Assembly: GCA_023392035.1 (NCBI GenBank)
Contig: JAEVZY010000324.1
Location: 1-5,350 of the forward strand
Direction of reading: 5' to 3'
Source: Pseudomonadota bacterium
GTDB taxonomy: Bacteria; Pseudomonadota; Gammaproteobacteria; Burkholderiales; Burkholderiaceae_D
Length of the DNA: 5,350 nucleotides
Part shown: piece after piece, positions 1-5,350 of the stretch
Layout: each line of letters begins with the position of its first letter
Position numbering within the stretch: the stretch's first letter is position 1
Program-made: the position numbers and the translations under genes
The notes under the pieces: model-generated
The model's database searches: none
What the model was told of the DNA's origin: nothing
The model's input: only the letters and a program-made list of their open reading frames with translations

Positions 1-146
1 GCGCAGTACCGGCCAGGCTCAAGGCGGTCCCCGCGCAGGCCCGGCCGACGCCGCAAAAGACAGCGGAGCCGGCCGCCGCCAAGCCGTCCGGCACGCCGCT
101 GCGCGAGCGCCGCGCCGTGGCCAATGGCGACTGGGAAGAATTTTGA
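1..146 (+). CDS. Methyl-accepting chemotaxis protein, C-terminal end only (cut by window start)
   Basis: Only the last 47 codons are visible, read from base 3 to a TGA at 144-146. They encode a Pro/Ala/Lys-rich low-complexity stretch ending in NGDWEEF. The terminal W-x-x-F pentapeptide on a disordered tether is the known CheR (and sometimes CheB) docking site of chemoreceptors, and the downstream MCP ends in the same DWEEF after a similar linker. This is what identifies the fragment, because no receptor domain falls inside the window. Its gene ends 47 bp before cheW on the same strand, so the two are probably co-transcribed. A different chemotaxis protein with the same tail cannot be excluded but is less likely. 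Confidence 0.8.
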   Translation, partial: AVPARLKAVPAQARPTPQKTAEPAAAKPSGTPLRERRAVANGDWEEF

Positions 147-193
147 AGATCAATCAAAAGAGGCAGAACGCCCAAAACCATGAAGGATGAAAC

Positions 194-697
194 ATGAACA
201 TTGCAAACCCCGGCCATGACAACGTCGCCCTGGCAGCCGAAACCATGGGACGCGAATTCCTGGCCTTTACCCTGGGCCAGGAAGAGTACGGCATCGACAT
301 TCTGAAGGTGCAGGAAATCCGCGGCTACGAAGCGGTGACCCGCATTGCCAACGCGCCCGACTTCATCAAGGGCGTGGTCAATCTGCGCGGCATCATCGTG
401 CCCATCGTCGACATGCGCATCAAGTTCAACCTGGGCACGCCCACCTACGACCAGTTCACCGTGGTCATCATCCTGCTGGTGCAGGGCAGGGTGGTCGGCA
501 TGGTGGTGGACAGCGTCTCGGATGTGACCACGCTGGAGGCCAGCCAGATCAAGCCGGCGCCGGAAATGGGCACCGCCTTCAACACCGAATACCTGATCGG
601 CCTGGGCACGCTGGACGAACGCATGCTGATCCTGGTCGACATCGACAAGCTGATGTCGTCGGCGGAGATGGGACTGATCGAAGCGCAGCTCGCCTGA
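194..697 (+). CDS. cheW: Chemotaxis coupling protein CheW
   Basis: CheW is the cytoplasmic adaptor that links MCP signalling tips to the histidine kinase CheA in receptor arrays. The protein has 167 residues, the usual length for a stand-alone CheW, and is one CheW domain covering about residues 20-160. Recognisable blocks are EFLAFTLGQEEYGIDI (21-36), the VQEIRG strand (39-44), GVVNLRGIIVPIVDMR (60-75) with the conserved Arg65, VVGMVVDSVSDV (100-111) and ILVDIDKLM (146-154). There is no membrane segment and no receiver domain, which rules out CheV. The ATG at 194 is preceded by an AAGGA ribosome site at 183-187 with a 6-base gap, and the residues before Glu21 are a short variable lead. It lies between two MCP genes on the same strand, 47 bp after the first and 53 bp before the second, consistent with one operon. 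Confidence 0.96.
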   Translation: MNIANPGHDNVALAAETMGREFLAFTLGQEEYGIDILKVQEIRGYEAVTRIANAPDFIKGVVNLRGIIVPIVDMRIKFNLGTPTYDQFTVVIILLVQGRVVGMVVDSVSDVTTLEASQIKPAPEMGTAFNTEYLIGLGTLDERMLILVDIDKLMSSAEMGLIEAQLA

Positions 698-703
698 AGC
701 CGC

Positions 704-720
704 GCCAGGCGGTTCCTGGC
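704..720 (+). other. Intercistronic hairpin between cheW and mcp
   Basis: A perfect 6-bp inverted repeat, GCCAGG (704-709) and CCTGGC (715-720), encloses a 5-base loop CGGTT. It begins 7 bases after the cheW stop. The bases that follow (AACGAAGAC) contain no T-run, so it does not look like an intrinsic terminator. It could be an RNA-stability or processing structure between the two genes, or chance in GC-rich DNA. Confidence 0.35.
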
Positions 721-750
721 AACGAAGACATACTGAACAAGAAAAGAAAA

Positions 751-2532
751 ATGAAAAAACTTTCAAAAATGAAGGTTGGGACGCGGCTCGCGTTCGGCTA
801 TGGTGTGGTGATCCTGCTCCTGATCGCGGTTGCCATCACGGGCGTGCTGCGCATGGCGCAAATCCAGGGGCGGCTGGAAAGCATCGTCAACGTGACTGCC
901 GCCAAAACCGCCCAAGCCAAGAACATGCGGCTGGCCTTGTATGCACGCATGGTTTCCCTGCGCGATCTGGGTCTGTTGACGGCAGAAAGTGAGCTGATGG
1001 CCGAGACCCGCAACATGCTGACGCATCAGGAAGCCTATGCCAAGGCCGAAAAAGCCCTGGCGGAACTGATGGAGAACCATGCCAGCGACAAGGAAAAAGA
1101 ACTGCTGGCCAAAATCAAGGAGCAGGAAGGTTCGGCCGGGCTGCTGATCGCCAAGGCCACGGCGCTGGCGCTGGACAACAAATCGGCTGAGCTGACCCAG
1201 GTCTTGAACAAGGAACTGGCCCCGGTGCAGCGCAAGTGGATGGATGCCTTCCAGGCCTTCATCGAACTCGAAGAGGCGCAAAGCCTGCAGACCCTGCACC
1301 AGGCGGAAGCGGAATACGTGTCGGCGCGCCTGTGGATGATAGGACTGGCGGCGCTGGCGGCGCTGGTGGCGGCTGTGGCCGGCGTGCTGCTCACCCGTGG
1401 TTTGGTGCGGCAACTGGGCGGCGAGCCGGGTGATGCCATGCAGGTGGCCGAGCGCATTGCCAAGGGCGACCTCACGGTGGATGTGAGGCTTGCCAAAAAC
1501 GACCGTGGCAGCATGATGGCCAGCATGAAATCGATGCGCGAGAACCTGGCCGCGCTGGTGCTGCAGGTGCGCCAGGGCACCGATTCCATCGCCGCCGCCT
1601 CGGCCCAGATCGCCAGCGGCAACCTCGATTTGTCCGCTCGCACCGAGCAACAGGCGGGTTCGCTGGAAGAGACCGCTTCGTCGATGGAAGAATTGACTTC
1701 CACCGTCAAGCAAAATGCCGACAATGCGCGCCAGGCCAACCAGCTGGCGGTCACCGCCTCCGAGGTGGCGGAGCAGGGCGGGGCAGTGGTCTCGCAAGTG
1801 GTGCAGACCATGGGCGCCATCAACGAATCGGCACGCAAGATTTCCGACATCATCGGCGTGATCGACGGCATCGCATTCCAGACCAATATCCTGGCCTTGA
1901 ACGCGGCGGTGGAAGCCGCGCGCGCCGGCGAACAGGGCCGCGGCTTCGCGGTGGTGGCAACCGAAGTGCGCAGCCTGGCGCAGCGCAGCGCGGCCGCCGC
2001 CAAGGAAATCAAGACCCTGATCGGCGATTCGGTGGACAAGGTCGGCGAAGGCAGCCAATTGGTGGACAAGGCTGGCACCACCATGAGCGAAGTGGTGAGC
2101 GCGATCCGCCGCGTGACCGACATCATGGGTGAAATCACCGCCGCCAGCGCCGAGCAAAGCGCCGGCATCGACCAGGTCAACCAGGCCGTGGCGCAGATGG
2201 ACCAGGTCACGCAGCAGAACGCGGCGCTGGTGGAACAGGCCGCGGCGTCCTCCGCCTCCATGCAGGAGCAGGCGCGCGCCCTGGCGACGCTGGTTGGCAC
2301 CTTCAAGGTGGATGCGCGAGGCGGCGAGTCGGCAACGCCGGCTGCTTCAGCCAAGCCGGCGCCCGTGCAGCCGGCGGCGACGCCCGTGCCGGCGCGCAAG
2401 GCCCCGGTTGCGGCCCCGGTTGCGGCCCCGGTTCCAGCCCCGGTGCAGACTGCCCAGCCGCTACCCAAGGCCGCGGCCAAGCCTGCCGGCAAGCTGGTTG
2501 CCGCCGGCGACGACGATTGGGAAGAGTTCTGA
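751..2532 (+). CDS. Methyl-accepting chemotaxis protein with periplasmic four-helix-type sensor domain
   Basis: This is a transmembrane chemoreceptor of 593 residues that senses a periplasmic ligand and controls CheA through CheW. A short basic cytoplasmic start (MKKLSKMKVGTRL) leads into TM1 at about 14-35. Residues 36-192 form an all-helical periplasmic domain resembling the 4HB_MCP family, TM2 is at about 194-215, and HAMP at about 216-268 (QLGGEPGDAM motif). The signalling domain runs to about 515. Its hairpin tip (about 369-402) contains FQTNILALNAAVEAARAGE. It aligns without gaps to the Tsr/Tar class from memory, and the Glu/Gln methylation stretches are near 299-320 and 465-500. A Pro/Ala-rich tether (521-588) ends in the CheR-docking DWEEF. 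The ligand cannot be predicted. The ATG at 751 has only an A-rich weak ribosome site (AAGAAAAG, 739-746). A second in-frame ATG at 769 would remove six residues. Probably in an operon with cheW. Confidence 0.96.
   Translation: MKKLSKMKVGTRLAFGYGVVILLLIAVAITGVLRMAQIQGRLESIVNVTAAKTAQAKNMRLALYARMVSLRDLGLLTAESELMAETRNMLTHQEAYAKAEKALAELMENHASDKEKELLAKIKEQEGSAGLLIAKATALALDNKSAELTQVLNKELAPVQRKWMDAFQAFIELEEAQSLQTLHQAEAEYVSARLWMIGLAALAALVAAVAGVLLTRGLVRQLGGEPGDAMQVAERIAKGDLTVDVRLAKNDRGSMMASMKSMRENLAALVLQVRQGTDSIAAASAQIASGNLDLSARTEQQAGSLEETASSMEELTSTVKQNADNARQANQLAVTASEVAEQGGAVVSQVVQTMGAINESARKISDIIGVIDGIAFQTNILALNAAVEAARAGEQGRGFAVVATEVRSLAQRSAAAAKEIKTLIGDSVDKVGEGSQLVDKAGTTMSEVVSAIRRVTDIMGEITAASAEQSAGIDQVNQAVAQMDQVTQQNAALVEQAAASSASMQEQARALATLVGTFKVDARGGESATPAASAKPAPVQPAATPVPARKAPVAAPVAAPVPAPVQTAQPLPKAAAKPAGKLVAAGDDDWEEF
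2401..2448 (+). repeat. 12-bp tandem repeat in the MCP tether
   Basis: Four consecutive 12-bp units start at 2401, 2413, 2425 and 2437. The first two are identical (GCCCCGGTTGCG) and the last two share the GCCCCGGT core. They encode an Ala-Pro-Val-Ala type repeat in the flexible C-terminal tether between the signalling domain and the DWEEF docking tail. Because the period is a multiple of three, copy-number change by slippage would alter only tether length. Confidence 0.8.
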
Positions 2533-2536
2533 GTCA

Positions 2537-2550
2537 GGCAGGGATCTGCC
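2537..2550. other. Small hairpin just after the mcp stop
   Basis: GGCAG (2537-2541) and CTGCC (2546-2550) form a perfect 5-bp stem with a GGAT loop, five bases after the MCP stop codon. No T-run follows on either strand, so it is at best a weak or factor-dependent termination aid for the mcp transcript. It may be chance. Confidence 0.25.
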
Positions 2551-2581
2551 GCGCGAGCGGTCAGCAAAGCCGGAGACAGCG

Positions 2582-2620
2582 CCCGGATCGCGCATTGCCG
2601 GCCCGGCTTACCAATCCGGG
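2582..2620. repeat. Nested inverted repeat at the convergent gene junction
   Basis: The outer arms CCCGGAT (2582-2588) and ATCCGGG (2614-2620) are perfect 7-bp complements. Between them is an inner stem, GCCG (2597-2600) with CGGC (2604-2607). The element lies between the convergent mcp and ankyrin genes and runs over the last codons and stop of the ankyrin gene. There is no T-tract on either side, so a classical bidirectional intrinsic terminator is not supported. It may still help end or stabilise converging transcripts. Confidence 0.35.
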
Positions 2621-4722
2621 TCGGCCTTGAACTCCAGCAGAAGCGCGACCATGTCACGCAGCTTCAATGCCCGCAGCTGCGCCAGCAGGGTGCTGCCATT
2701 GTCGAAGCGCACATTGGGCGCGGCGCCAGCTTCGAGCAGCAAGCGCGCGACTTCAAGCTTGCCTGCCAGGGCGGCCGCCGCCAGTGCGGTGACGCCCATG
2801 CTGTCGCGCCGCTCGAGCGCGCCCGGCAGTTTCATCAATTGCTGCAAGCGCTCGATGCTGTCGCCGCTGGCGGCCAGCCGGTTGATGAGCAGCGAGAGGT
2901 CGGGCAATGGCGCCGGGTCTTCATCCCTGCTTGCCATGGCCTTCAACAGCAGGTCGACCACATTCTTTTGGGCGCAATGGATGGGCAGGATTCCATACTG
3001 GTTGGGCAGGCCCGGATCGGCGCCCAGTTCCAGCAGTGCGCGCACCGCTTCCACATTTCCCGCGGCTGCGGCAAAGCCCAGGGCCGTGTTGCCGTGCAGG
3101 TCGGTTTCGTCAACGCGCGGGCCGCTGGCGCTGAGCGCCTTGAATTTGGCCAGGGTGTCGGTCCGGGATCCGGCCGCCACCGCATGAATCGGCAAGGTGC
3201 CCTGCAAGTCGCGCTTGAATGGACAGGCCTTCCGGCCAAGCAGGGCCTGGATTTCATCTGCGCTGCCCTTGACTGCCTTCACATGCAGGGCGCTGCGGCC
3301 CTTTTCATCCAGCTGATTGACCCTGGACTCCAGCAGCTCCATTTTCAGGCGCAGCTCGTCTTTGATTGCACCGTCGGCCAAGGCCTCCAGCAAATCGAAG
3401 GCGGTGTTCCCGGCCTCGTCCTGGAAATTCGGATCGGCGCCGCACAAGAGCAGGGTGGTCGCCGCTTCCACATTCGACTCCATCACGGCCAGATGCAGGG
3501 CCGAGCGGCCGCCCGGTCCGGGACGATCCACCTGCCTTTGCGGATCGGCGCAGAGCAGGAATTCGATTTTTTCGCAGCAGTCCGTAGTGCTGGTCGCGGC
3601 GCGATGCAGGGGCAGATAGTGATCAAGGTCGGCCAGCAGCACATCGGCGCCCTGGTGAATCAGGGTGCGCAGCGCGCCGGCTGATTCGTACTGTGCAATG
3701 ACGTGCAGCGTTGTCGAGTTTTTGGGATCGGTCTGGTTGACGTCATGCTCCAGGCATTCGACCAGGTAGTTTATTTTCTGGCCCCTTTCGCGAGCGCTCG
3801 ATGCGGCCAGCTCCATGGGCCCATCGACACCGAATTGGCATTGCCGGTAAGCGTCACGCGGGTTCTTGCCCAGTAGCTGCTGCACGCTCTTCAGACTGCC
3901 ATGTTCGAGTTTGGCGGCCAGCACCCGGCCGCGCCTGGAAGGGCTGATGGGGTTGTCGGACTCTGCTTCGCTGGCGGATTTGAGGGCATTGTGCTTGCGG
4001 ATTTTTCTGTGCCCCACCCAGGCGATGTTTTCTCCAGTATGCGCAGTTGCGGTCGACCAGATGAATTCCAGCTCCGCTTCCGATAGCGCGTGACTGCTGC
4101 GCTTTGTCCGGGACCAGGCCTTGATGACCTGCTTGATGGTGTTGAGTCCATCGTCCAGCAGGCTGGCCTTTTTTCCCGCGTAAAGGAAAGTGGGCCCGCC
4201 GGCGCCATTGGCGAGCAGCCGGCGCAGTCGTCCGGCATGACAGCAGTTCAGGTGGACCAGGTTTTTGGAGGCTTGCTGATCGGGGTCGGCAGGATCGGCC
4301 AGGGCCTGCCGCAGTTTCAGCATGAAGGTTTCCGCCTTGACTGTGAATCCGGAGCAGCCTTCACTCTCCGAAGTCAGGAAGACTTTGTTGTCGACGCTGT
4401 CGGCGCCGTGAAAGTCCACCACGATCTGGGTGCCATCATTGATCAGGCCCTGGCGCCGCATCTGGCGGACTTCTTTCATCAGCGCCTCCAGTTTCTGCGC
4501 GCTGTTGCGGCCTTCCATGTCATCTGTCAGCAAGCGTTTGCTGTGCAAATTGCCGCGCGTGGCGCTGCGGCGCCAGCTGGCTGTCAGCCTGTCGGCGTCC
4601 GGACCGCCGCCGATAAACAGGAAATCCAGGGGCTTGGCCGGCGTGGACGCTGGCGCCTGCAAACGGACGGCGCCAACCGGGTGGCGAGCCCGGACAGTAT
4701 GTTTTGTCGATGACCTTTGCAT
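2608..4722 (-). CDS. Ankyrin-repeat protein with predicted N-terminal caspase-like (clan CD) cysteine peptidase domain
   Basis: The protein has 704 residues and no gene name that I recognise. Residues about 32-245 look like an alpha/beta domain. A strand IVVDFHG puts His105-Gly106 at its end, and NLVHLNCCHAG puts Cys160/Cys161-His-Ala-Gly after a second strand. A His-Gly and Cys-x-x-Gly pair 56 residues apart is the dyad pattern of caspases, metacaspases and CHAT peptidases, and CCHAG is closest to the metacaspase CCHSG. Cys161 is the likely nucleophile. From about 267 to the C-terminus there are roughly ten ankyrin repeats, some degenerate. Clear ones include GRSALHLAV...GADPN (405-432), GNTALGFAAAAGN...GADP (544-570) and GVTALAAAALAGK...GAAPN (643-670). 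These usually bind a protein partner. I chose the ATG at 4722: AGAGA lies 5 bases upstream, and the frame upstream runs into AT-rich DNA and the cheB start. It is a lone gene opposite to the che genes. The ankyrin part is certain, the peptidase inferred. Confidence 0.88.
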   Translation of the reverse strand: MQRSSTKHTVRARHPVGAVRLQAPASTPAKPLDFLFIGGGPDADRLTASWRRSATRGNLHSKRLLTDDMEGRNSAQKLEALMKEVRQMRRQGLINDGTQIVVDFHGADSVDNKVFLTSESEGCSGFTVKAETFMLKLRQALADPADPDQQASKNLVHLNCCHAGRLRRLLANGAGGPTFLYAGKKASLLDDGLNTIKQVIKAWSRTKRSSHALSEAELEFIWSTATAHTGENIAWVGHRKIRKHNALKSASEAESDNPISPSRRGRVLAAKLEHGSLKSVQQLLGKNPRDAYRQCQFGVDGPMELAASSARERGQKINYLVECLEHDVNQTDPKNSTTLHVIAQYESAGALRTLIHQGADVLLADLDHYLPLHRAATSTTDCCEKIEFLLCADPQRQVDRPGPGGRSALHLAVMESNVEAATTLLLCGADPNFQDEAGNTAFDLLEALADGAIKDELRLKMELLESRVNQLDEKGRSALHVKAVKGSADEIQALLGRKACPFKRDLQGTLPIHAVAAGSRTDTLAKFKALSASGPRVDETDLHGNTALGFAAAAGNVEAVRALLELGADPGLPNQYGILPIHCAQKNVVDLLLKAMASRDEDPAPLPDLSLLINRLAASGDSIERLQQLMKLPGALERRDSMGVTALAAAALAGKLEVARLLLEAGAAPNVRFDNGSTLLAQLRALKLRDMVALLLEFKADPDW

Positions 4723-4786
4723 GGTGGTCTCTGCTGGATTGGAAGGCCATGTCAGTAACAAGCAGTCGATAATGGAACCAATTTCG

Positions 4787-4802
4787 GGAAAAAATTTTTT
4801 CC
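4787..4802. repeat. Perfect 16-bp AT-rich palindrome in the divergent intergenic region
   Basis: GGAAAAAATTTTTTCC is exactly self-complementary. It lies 65 bp upstream of the ankyrin start and 105 bp before cheB, in the most AT-rich part of the window. Abutting A- and T-tracts give rigid or bent DNA and often occur at promoters or as sites for nucleoid proteins. It could serve either divergent gene. I could not find a convincing -35/-10 pair for the ankyrin gene nearby. Confidence 0.55.
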
Positions 4803-4844
4803 TGTTTTGTTTGGACGGCGTGCCGGAATTTCCTGGGCAGACCA

Positions 4845-4872
4845 TCAAGTTTCCGTGCAAGCCTGCCGATAA
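4845..4872 (+). promoter_or_regulatory. Candidate sigma-28 (FliA) promoter for cheB
   Basis: The octamer GCCGATAA at 4865-4872 matches the sigma-28 -10 consensus exactly. TCAAGTTT at 4845-4852 matches the -35 consensus TAAAGTTT at 7 of 8 positions. The gap is 12 bases, one more than the E. coli consensus of 11. Transcription would start near 4880, leaving an untranslated leader of about 27 bases before the cheB ATG. Sigma-28 is the known regulator of late flagellar and chemotaxis genes, so the placement makes sense. The same octamer also occurs once by chance at 4609-4616 without a -35, which tempers the call. Confidence 0.6.
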
Positions 4873-4906
4873 GACGTGCAGCAGTAGGAGTCCGAAAGCC
4901 AGAGCA

Positions 4907-5350
4907 ATGAAAACCAAAGTCCTCATCGTCGATGATTCGGCCTTGATTCGTAGTGTGTTGCGCGAGATCGTCGCCAGTCAGCCCGACATGGAAGTGGTGG
5001 GCGTCGCCCCCGACCCGCTGGTGGCGCGCGAGATGATCCGCAACACCAATCCCGATGTGCTCACCCTGGACGTGGAAATGCCGCGCATGGATGGGCTGGA
5101 GTTCCTGGAGAAGCTGATGCGGCTGCGGCCGATGCCGGTGGTGATGGTGTCGACCCTGACCGAGCGCGGCTCGGAAATCACCATGCGCGCGCTGGAACTG
5201 GGCGCGGTGGATTTCGTCACCAAACCGAAAATCTCGATCCAGCACGGCATGCTGGAATATACCGAGCTGATCACGGAAAAGATCCGCACAGCTGCGCGTG
5301 CGCGCGTGAAAGCCGCGCCCCCCCGCCAGGCGGCCGGCGAGGCCCAGACC
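4907..5350 (+). CDS. cheB: Chemotaxis response regulator / protein-glutamate methylesterase CheB, N-terminal receiver part (cut by window end)
   Basis: CheB removes methyl groups from chemoreceptor glutamates (and deamidates glutamines) when CheA phosphorylates its receiver domain, giving adaptation. The 148 codons in the window hold the whole receiver (about 1-125) and the start of the linker (RARVKAAPPRQ). Receiver residues are in place: acidic Asp9/Asp10, phospho-acceptor Asp55 in LTLDVEMPRMDGLEF, Thr83 and Lys106. The wording around Asp55 and MVSTLTERGSEITMRALELGAVDFVTKPK is typical of CheB rather than CheY. The catalytic methylesterase domain (usually about 190 residues more) lies beyond the window. 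The ATG at 4907 is the only plausible start in frame. The ribosome site is poor: AGGAG at 4886-4890 is 16 bases away, and GAAAG at 4894-4898 is better spaced. Upstream lies a candidate sigma-28 promoter, and the ankyrin gene is divergent. Confidence 0.93.
   Translation, partial: MKTKVLIVDDSALIRSVLREIVASQPDMEVVGVAPDPLVAREMIRNTNPDVLTLDVEMPRMDGLEFLEKLMRLRPMPVVMVSTLTERGSEITMRALELGAVDFVTKPKISIQHGMLEYTELITEKIRTAARARVKAAPPRQAAGEAQT

Noticed and set aside
763..2157. Long - strand open frame (464 codons) antisense to the MCP gene
   Set aside because: It is rich in His, Gly, Gln and Arg with no domain pattern, as expected for the complement of a GC-rich coding gene. The + strand frame is an unmistakable chemoreceptor.
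1035..2657. Another long - strand open frame (540 codons) over the MCP and the end of the ankyrin gene
   Set aside because: Ser/Ala/Arg-rich shadow without recognisable motifs; it would overlap two well supported genes.
2129..3187. + strand open frame of 352 codons spanning the MCP tail and the ankyrin gene
   Set aside because: Very Arg/Pro/Ser-rich, crosses the junction of two real genes, and shows no domain; an out-of-frame shadow.
2839..3684. + strand open frame (281 codons) opposite the ankyrin gene
   Set aside because: Gln/Gly-rich complement of the ankyrin codons with no family resemblance; checked as a possible cheR or cheD remnant and shows none of their motifs.
4609..4616. Second exact GCCGATAA octamer on the + strand
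   Set aside because: It lies inside the ankyrin coding region, has no TAAAGTTT-like -35 at the right distance, and no + strand gene follows; chance match.
4520..5245. - strand open frame (241 codons) running under cheB and the intergenic region
   Set aside because: His/Asp-rich shadow of the cheB receiver, which is clearly coded on the + strand.
1..5350. Transfer RNAs, ribosomal RNAs, CRISPR arrays, insertion sequences or attachment sites
   Set aside because: No cloverleaf, spaced direct repeats, transposase or integrase frame, or paired terminal repeats were found on either strand.

Overview
The window reads as part of a chemotaxis gene cluster from a GC-rich proteobacterium. It is most likely a betaproteobacterium of the Burkholderiales type, judging by the QLGGEPGDAM start of the HAMP region, the DWEEF receptor tails and the CheB receiver sequence. 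The genus cannot be fixed from the sequence alone.

Layout: the last 47 codons of one methyl-accepting chemotaxis protein (MCP) end at 146. A full-length cheW follows (194-697), then a complete MCP with a periplasmic four-helix-type sensor domain (751-2532), all on the + strand. On the - strand, converging on this MCP, lies a long single gene (2608-4722) for a 704-residue ankyrin-repeat protein. A divergent intergenic region of 184 bp follows, and the + strand resumes with the receiver half of cheB (4907 to the window edge).

How the che genes fit together: both MCPs end in a W-x-x-F pentapeptide (DWEEF) on a Pro/Ala-rich tether. This is the docking site known to recruit the methyltransferase CheR and, in some systems, the methylesterase CheB. 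CheW couples such receptors to the kinase CheA, and CheB, phosphorylated by CheA, demethylates the receptors. No cheA, cheR, cheD or cheY is visible in the window. The ankyrin gene sits between mcp and cheB, where many betaproteobacterial clusters carry cheR and cheD. A good candidate flagellar sigma-28 promoter lies just before cheB, so cheB appears to have its own promoter downstream of the interruption.

Most notable feature: the N-terminal part of the ankyrin protein carries a His-Gly motif (His105) and, 56 residues later, a hydrophobic strand ending in Cys-Cys-His-Ala-Gly (Cys161). This is the arrangement of the catalytic dyad of caspase-like (clan CD) cysteine peptidases, and is closest in wording to metacaspases. 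I therefore predict a caspase-like peptidase fused to about ten ankyrin repeats. This is inferred from motifs only.
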